From Terriglobia bacterium (GTDB lineage: Bacteria; Acidobacteriota; Terriglobia; Bryobacterales; Bryobacteraceae): a stretch of 64,000 nucleotides of DNA. Position numbers and translations under genes: made by a program. The DNA is taken from NCBI GenBank assembly GCA_020073265.1, contig JAIQFN010000021.1, positions 1 to 64,000 of the forward strand, given 5' to 3'. Under the pieces are notes generated by a model. It saw nothing but the letters and a program-made list of their open reading frames with translations. It searched no databases and had not been told where the DNA came from. Of this stretch, positions 58,953 through 64,000 are shown piece after piece (the stretch's first letter is position 1; every line of letters begins with the position of its first letter).

Positions 58953-61275
58953 GGTCGGCCGCCGACTCCACCGCTTTATAAAGCTGCGCCGGCTGGAACG
59001 GCTTGCTCACGAAGCCGTCCATACCCGCGGCATAACAACGATTCTCGTAGTCCTTCATCGCGTGCGCGGTCAGCGCCAGGATCGGAACGCGCCCTCCGCT
59101 GCCCTGCTCCTGTTTGCGAATCGCTTCCGTGGCCGTCCATCCGTCCATCTCCGGCATCTGCACGTCCATCAGCACTACATCAAAGCGCTTCGCTTCGGCC
59201 GCCTCCACGGCCTCCCGTCCGTTGCCCGCGATGGTGACACGGTGTCCGCGCTTCTCGAGCAGCGTGACGGCCAGCTTCTGATTCACGAAGTTGTCCTCGG
59301 CCAGCAGGATTGAAAGCTGCCGCAGGCTCTTGGAGAGATCCCTTCCGCCCGCCACTCGCTCCGCCGGCGCGTCACCGAGAGCGCGCAGCATCGATTCGCG
59401 CAGGGCCGTCCGCGAAACCGGCTTGGTCACATGACAGACGATCCCCAGTTGCCGGCAGCGCGGGATGTCGCTGCGCAGGTCCGAGGAACTCAGCATCATC
59501 ACCACCGGCCGCCTCCACTGCTCATCCTGCAGAATTCTTTCCGCCAGCATGAACCCGTCCATCCCGGGCATCTGCGCATCCAGGATCGCTAACTGAAACG
59601 GCCTCTGCTCCAGCTCCGCCCGCCGCAGCAACTCCAGCGCCTGCGGTCCCGATTCGGCGACTTGCGCGTCCACTCCTTCGGCGGCCAACATCTCGGCCAC
59701 CACGCGCCGGTTGATGCGATTGTCGTCTACGGCCAGCACCCGCATTCCTTTCAGCATCCCTCTAGCTCCGCTCGCAGACTGCCCGCGCTCCGTCTCCACG
59801 TGCCCAAAGCGGGCCGTGAAATGAAACCGGCTGCCTTTACCCACCTCGCTTTCCACCCAGATCCGGCCGCCCATGAGCTGGGTCAACTTCGACGCGATGG
59901 CCAAACCCAAGCCGGTCCCGCCATAAAACCGCGTAGTCGACCCGTCCGCCTGGGTGAAGGAATCGAAGATCGATCCCAGCTTGTCGGCGGGAATGCCGAT
60001 CCCGGTGTCCTCCACCAGAAAATGCAGCTCTTGGCCCGGCGGCTCTTCGCCCGGCGGTTCCGGCGTCCGGCTCACTTGAACCAGAACCTCGCCGCGCTCG
60101 GTGAACTTGATGGCATTGCCCAGCAGGTTCGCGAGCACCTGCCGCAGCCGGTTCGCATCGCCCAGCACCTGGAGCGGGACATCGGGCTGAATTTCCAGGA
60201 TGAGTTCCAGCTTCTTCTGGTGCGCCCGGAGCGCCAGCCCTCGCACCGCCAGGTCCAGCAGCTCGGCAACCGCAAAGGGCCGCGGGTCGAGATCCATCTT
60301 TCCGGCTTCGATTTTTGAAAAATCCAGGACATCGTTGATCACCGCCATCAGCGAGCCGGCGGACTCCATCACCGCCGCCAGGTATTCCCGCTGCACCGCG
60401 TCGAGCGGCGTGTCCAGAGCCAGCTCCGTCATGCCCATGATGCCGTTCATCGGCGTGCGGATCTCATGACTCATGTTGGCGACAAACTGGCTCTTGAGAC
60501 GGCTGGCTTCCCGCGCCTTCTCCACCAGCTCCAGCAATTCGCGCCGCGAAGCGTCCAACTGCGCAACCATGTCGTTGAAGGCCTTGGCCAGCTCGTCCAC
60601 CTCGTTCCAGGACCCCAGCGGCGCGCGTTGCTGCAAGTCACCCTGAGCCACCCGCCCGGTGAAATTCACCAGCCGCGCCAGGGGCCGGAGCAGCCGGCGC
60701 AGTTGCGTGTACTGGACCAGCAGCACCACGCACAATGCCAGCGCTCCCACCAGCAACACGTCCCGCGCGGTCCGCACGAATTGCGCCCGCTGCTTCTGCA
60801 TCGAGAAGCCCACCCGAACCGAACCCAACTGGCGGACACGCGTCCGGTCGCTCTCCCAATCCAGCAGTCCCTTGGCGCCGGATTCCTGAATGGTCCGCCG
60901 TACCTCAATATGCGGCGGCAGCGCCTGGTTCGAGTTCCCCGCCGGCGATGCCCGGCCGGCCTCGGCCACGGTTCGTCCCGCTTCGTCCGCCACCACCACG
61001 TACAGCACGTCTTCGTTGGTGGCCGCCGACCGGGCGATGCGCCCCAGTTCCGCCCGGTCGCCGATCAGCAGCGGAAAGTCGCACTGGCTGGCCAGGAATT
61101 CAGCCGACCCCTGGGCTCGCAGATTGAGCTGTTGGCTCAACGTGCTGCGTTCGGCCACCAATACCAGCGCCGTGATGCTCACCGCCGCGGCTACCATCAC
61201 CGCCACGTTGACCAGCGAGGCCTGCATCAACAGGCTTTTCCGCCGTGGCCGTCGCCCCATGCCCAGCCGCGTCAT
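58936..61275 (-). CDS. Hybrid sensor histidine kinase with two receiver domains
   Basis: 779 aa. First membrane helix (VNVAVMVAAAVSITALVLVAE), a CHASE8-like periplasmic domain (QGSAEFLASQCDFPLLIGDR...), a second helix (VLLVGALALCVVLLVQYTQ), HAMP, a HisKA with MSHEIRTPMNGIMGM (His near 269), HATPase_c (N, G1, G2 boxes present) and two receiver domains with Asp in LAILDAQMPGMDGF (near 566) and VVLMDVQMPEMDGW (near 702). It ends there without an output domain. It overlaps the upstream periplasmic protein by 4 nt (ATGA), which may be its ligand sensor partner. Confidence 0.92.
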   Translation of the reverse strand: MTRLGMGRRPRRKSLLMQASLVNVAVMVAAAVSITALVLVAERSTLSQQLNLRAQGSAEFLASQCDFPLLIGDRAELGRIARSAATNEDVLYVVVADEAGRTVAEAGRASPAGNSNQALPPHIEVRRTIQESGAKGLLDWESDRTRVRQLGSVRVGFSMQKQRAQFVRTARDVLLVGALALCVVLLVQYTQLRRLLRPLARLVNFTGRVAQGDLQQRAPLGSWNEVDELAKAFNDMVAQLDASRRELLELVEKAREASRLKSQFVANMSHEIRTPMNGIMGMTELALDTPLDAVQREYLAAVMESAGSLMAVINDVLDFSKIEAGKMDLDPRPFAVAELLDLAVRGLALRAHQKKLELILEIQPDVPLQVLGDANRLRQVLANLLGNAIKFTERGEVLVQVSRTPEPPGEEPPGQELHFLVEDTGIGIPADKLGSIFDSFTQADGSTTRFYGGTGLGLAIASKLTQLMGGRIWVESEVGKGSRFHFTARFGHVETERGQSASGARGMLKGMRVLAVDDNRINRRVVAEMLAAEGVDAQVAESGPQALELLRRAELEQRPFQLAILDAQMPGMDGFMLAERILQDEQWRRPVVMMLSSSDLRSDIPRCRQLGIVCHVTKPVSRTALRESMLRALGDAPAERVAGGRDLSKSLRQLSILLAEDNFVNQKLAVTLLEKRGHRVTIAGNGREAVEAAEAKRFDVVLMDVQMPEMDGWTATEAIRKQEQGSGGRVPILALTAHAMKDYENRCYAAGMDGFVSKPFQPAQLYKAVESAADPSDSV

Positions 61276-62189
61276 TCGATCACCACGATTCCAGGCTCGC
61301 CCCTCGAAGGCATCCGCAATCCCAGCAGCCGCGCCACCCGAGGGTTGGAAGCCACCCGGACCTTGCGAGGGTTTTCGATCACCGCCGGATTCGCGCCGCC
61401 CAGATATTTCCGCGCCAGTTCTCCGGCTTGCGCACCGACTTCCAGATAGTCCGGATACACGCCCGCTGCCGCACCGGCGCGAACAAAGCTGGCCGAAAAG
61501 CCCGCCACCGGCAGCCGGTTCTCGAGCGAAGCCAGTATCAACGGCTTCACGGTAGTGCCGTTATACAGCGTCGCGTCGGGCGGACACCAGACGAAGTCCA
61601 CCAGGTCGCGCAGCGAGAGAAACGCGTTCAACAGCTTTTCCGGACGAGGGCATTCCACCGCCTTCAGCGTCATGCCCGCGGCTTTGGCCTGCGCTTCCAA
61701 CGCCGCCGCCGGAGCGCCCCTCTGGTCGGGATTGCGGATCATTCCCACTCGCGTCTTGCCCGGAAACACCCTGGAAAGACCGGCCAGCACGTCCGCCAGC
61801 GCCACGTCCAACACCACCGCGCTGGATGGCGCCCGCCGGCCGGGCGCCGCCAGATCCGCACGCAGCACCATGGTTGCCACCATCGGAGCGCTTCCCAGCT
61901 GCGCCGCTTCATCCATGGCTTGGTTGCCGATGGTCAGCAGCACCGCAACATCCTTGCCGCTCAGTTGACCCCGTTCGGCTGGCCGCGCCGCCAGATCCAC
62001 CACCACCACCTTGACGCCGGAACCCAGGCCACGCCGGACGCCTTCGATGGCTTCAGCGAACGCCTCCACCGCCGAGGTGGTCACGATCATCACCACCGGC
62101 TGCTCGGCTGGCAAAGTCGGTCCGGCCGCCGCGGCCCCCAGCGGAGCCAGCGCGGCCAGCAGCGCGATGGCGAAAGCGCAATCGCTCAT
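61272..62189 (-). CDS. PF04392-like ABC-type periplasmic binding protein
   Basis: 305 aa from ATG 62189, with a signal sequence (CAFAIALLAALAPLGAAAAG). Type-I periplasmic binding fold of the ABC_sub_bind (PF04392) group: VKVVVVDLAARPAERGQLSGK, VGMIRNPDQRGAPAAALEAQAKAAG, and FVRAGAAAGVYPDYLEVGAQAGELARKYL. The ligand of this group is largely unknown. No transporter genes are present; the ATGA overlap with a hybrid kinase and the 4-bp gap to a TonB receptor suggest a sensing role. The ten codons before 62189 lack a signal peptide start and are rejected. Confidence 0.82.
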   Translation of the reverse strand: MSDCAFAIALLAALAPLGAAAAGPTLPAEQPVVMIVTTSAVEAFAEAIEGVRRGLGSGVKVVVVDLAARPAERGQLSGKDVAVLLTIGNQAMDEAAQLGSAPMVATMVLRADLAAPGRRAPSSAVVLDVALADVLAGLSRVFPGKTRVGMIRNPDQRGAPAAALEAQAKAAGMTLKAVECPRPEKLLNAFLSLRDLVDFVWCPPDATLYNGTTVKPLILASLENRLPVAGFSASFVRAGAAAGVYPDYLEVGAQAGELARKYLGGANPAVIENPRKVRVASNPRVARLLGLRMPSRGEPGIVVIE

Positions 62190-62193
62190 ACCG

Positions 62194-64000
62194 CTACGGC
62201 TCGAGGCGCTCGGCGGCATCCCCCGTTCCCGTCCTGTGGTGTTCAGCCGTCAGCGTGCGGGGCGCCCACGACAGCCGCAGAAAAACGCCGCAGCCGTCCT
62301 GTTCCTGAACATTTCCCTGCGCCACTCCCACCGGATCCCAGTAGCGGCGATTCAGCAGATTGTGGACTCCCAACTCCACCTCCATGTCCTTGGGCAGCCG
62401 CCGGCTGGTGAGCGACGCGTTGACTAGATAAACCGCCGGCACCGCACCCGTGAGGAACGTGTCCCGCTCGCTGAGATATTGCAGGCCCGCGCTCCACCAC
62501 CAGCGGTCCCCGAACAACGGACCTTCCACCAGCAGCTTGCCCACCCGCGCCGGCGAGTTGATGGCCTGATAGCCGTCGCTCGAGTAGTCGGACCGTTGCA
62601 CCGCCAGGCTGGCATCCGCCTTCAGCCGCGAAGTCAGTTGCCCTTTGGCTTCCACTTCGAAGCCGGTCGAATTGATCAACGCCGCGTTGCGATATTGCTG
62701 GGCCCCGTTTTCGAGCGGAACCGCGGTGATCAGGTTGTTCAGCCGGTAGTGGTACAGGTTCGCCGACAGCTCCAGCTTCTTCGCCAGCCGTTGCTCGAAA
62801 ACAGCTTCCCAGGTCTGCATGCGCTCATAGTCGACTCCCGGATTGGCGAACTGCGTCACGCCGTCTTCGTAGAATTGCTCGAAGGCGCTGGGATTTCGAA
62901 ACGACCGGCCATACAGCAGCTTCACCGCGCTGGCCTTGGATGGCTGGTAGATCAAGCCAATCCGCGGCGTGAGCGAGCCGTCGTTATTCCGGGAGTCGTC
63001 CAGGCGCCCGCCCAGGTATGCCTTCCAATGCCGCGAAAGCTCCCACTCCTGCTGGAAAAATACGGCGAACGAACGATCCGGGCGGTCGATCTCGATCAAC
63101 GGCTGGTACACGGGCGACTGGTAGTATGCGTACATGCTGGACCGCAGATCCACGCTGGCTTCGCTTCCGACCGTCAGGAATCCCAGCCGCGGCACGCGGA
63201 ACCGGTAGGTGAGCTGCGTTCCCAGCCAGTCCCCGTCGCCGCCCTGCCGGGCGTCCAACACTCCGACTTCACTTTCGAAATCGACGCGGTTCGCCGAGCG
63301 GTACTGATCGTAGTAGATCCGCCAGCGGATTTGCCCCTCCGCTCCCACGTTGCGCTGGTAGGCGGACTCCACGAAGCCCCGGCTGTCCATCATCTTGTTT
63401 CCCCGGTCCCCAAAAATCGATCCCCAGGCGCCGGTGGGGACTAGCTTTTCCCGGCTATTGAAGTAGGCCAAAACGCTCCAGTTCTGCCAGATCAGATTGG
63501 CGAACGTGTGGTAACCTTTCTCGCCGTCCGCATCGCTCACCCGGCCGTGGTTGGTATCCGGCGAATCGAACTGGGGGAAATAAAGCGATCCGCCGACGTT
63601 GTTGAAGACCGATGCCGAGACCAGCAGGTTGGCCCCGCGTCCCAGGTATTGCGATGTGGATAGCTGCAGCTTGCGTTCGCCGAAGCTGCCCGCCTCCGCC
63701 GACACCCGCAACGGTCCGTATTCCACCGGCGACTTGGTGACAATGTTGACGGTGGCGAACATCCCGTTGCTGCCATACAGCGCCGAGGACGGCCCCCGGA
63801 TGATCTCGATGCGCTTGATCAGATCCATGTCCAGGCCGAAATCCTCGCCAAAGTAACCGGCCGCGCTGTAGACGTTCTCGGTCAAGGAATGACCGTTGAT
63901 CATCACCAGGAAGCGCGTGTTGAGATCGCCCGGAATCGAGAACCCGCGCACCCCGACGTAGCGATAGATCCGGTCGTAGCTCACGAACATGCCGCGCGTG
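62194..64000 (-). CDS. TonB-dependent receptor, N-terminus cut by the window
   Basis: At least 601 aa, open to the right edge. The visible part starts in the plug: RGMFVSYDRIYRYVGVRGF, then VMINGHSLTENVYSAAGYFGE and RIEIIRGPSSALYGSNGMFATVNIVTK. A barrel with 20 or so strands follows (VYVNAS... LTSRRLPKDMEVELGVHNLLNRRYWDPVG near the end). It is a classical siderophore/vitamin-type receptor, distinct from the Oar-type one at 25814. First visible gene of a unit with the PF04392-like protein and hybrid kinase. The signal peptide and TonB box lie outside the window. Confidence 0.88.
   Translation of the reverse strand, partial: TRGMFVSYDRIYRYVGVRGFSIPGDLNTRFLVMINGHSLTENVYSAAGYFGEDFGLDMDLIKRIEIIRGPSSALYGSNGMFATVNIVTKSPVEYGPLRVSAEAGSFGERKLQLSTSQYLGRGANLLVSASVFNNVGGSLYFPQFDSPDTNHGRVSDADGEKGYHTFANLIWQNWSVLAYFNSREKLVPTGAWGSIFGDRGNKMMDSRGFVESAYQRNVGAEGQIRWRIYYDQYRSANRVDFESEVGVLDARQGGDGDWLGTQLTYRFRVPRLGFLTVGSEASVDLRSSMYAYYQSPVYQPLIEIDRPDRSFAVFFQQEWELSRHWKAYLGGRLDDSRNNDGSLTPRIGLIYQPSKASAVKLLYGRSFRNPSAFEQFYEDGVTQFANPGVDYERMQTWEAVFEQRLAKKLELSANLYHYRLNNLITAVPLENGAQQYRNAALINSTGFEVEAKGQLTSRLKADASLAVQRSDYSSDGYQAINSPARVGKLLVEGPLFGDRWWWSAGLQYLSERDTFLTGAVPAVYLVNASLTSRRLPKDMEVELGVHNLLNRRYWDPVGVAQGNVQEQDGCGVFLRLSWAPRTLTAEHHRTGTGDAAERLEP

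Overview
The window is a GC-rich chromosomal stretch from a free-living Gram-negative heterotroph, most likely an acidobacterium close to Solibacter/Bryobacter. That placement is inferred from gene content, not from a marker phylogeny. The pointers are an Oar-type TonB-dependent receptor with an N-terminal carboxypeptidase-regulatory-like domain, an SBBP/BNR repeat protein, large TolC-type proteins with an N-terminal extension, a secreted DinB-family protein, a small di-heme cytochrome of the reaction-centre-cytochrome type, and a YpdA-type bacillithiol disulfide reductase. I see no rRNA, tRNA, CRISPR array or prophage. The only mobile DNA is the end of an insertion sequence at the left edge.

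Layout. 1-242: IS end (transposase N-terminus plus two end repeats). 290-5065: DsbA-like protein and M28 peptidase (operon), a hypothetical, a cytochrome c, and a MerR-TPR fusion. 5146-11361: ypdA-alaS on the minus strand; rel (ppGpp) and a DUF971 gene on plus. 11358-15764 (minus): two tandem TolC paralogues plus an isoprenylcysteine-methyltransferase-like protein. 16192-18530: RRM RNA-binding protein and OPT transporter. 18539-21906 (minus): lutABC translationally coupled to an outer-membrane beta-barrel gene. 21964-25809: small coiled-coil protein, secreted DinB protein, lexA, then a membrane protein, a LolA-like protein and an acyltransferase-like membrane protein. 25814-31462 (minus): ANL adenylating enzyme, NMT1-like lipoprotein, Oar-type receptor. 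31509-37869 (minus): MoxR, DUF58, BatA-like and VWA proteins. 37938-45940: cupin, GAF-ANTAR regulator, M24 peptidase, Wzt-like ATPase, acyl-CoA synthetase, glpK and a hypothetical. 45950-51227 (minus): two TPR proteins and a class A PBP. 51331-56538: SBBP protein, APS kinase plus sulfotransferase, M48 protease. 56556-58952: ilvE and nagA. 58936-64000 (minus): hybrid histidine kinase, PF04392-like periplasmic protein, and a TonB receptor cut by the window edge.

The main non-coding signals are these. (1) Eight genes carry a TAnnnT hexamer exactly 6 nt before the start codon and no Shine-Dalgarno, which is the geometry of leaderless mRNAs. Two divergent pairs are only 21 and 17 bp apart, so little other arrangement is possible. 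(2) A 46-bp double-hairpin repeat occurs four times between genes, in different states of decay. (3) A triple hairpin lies between the convergent genes at 5065/5146. All functions are read from the translated sequence by family recognition; no database search was run.
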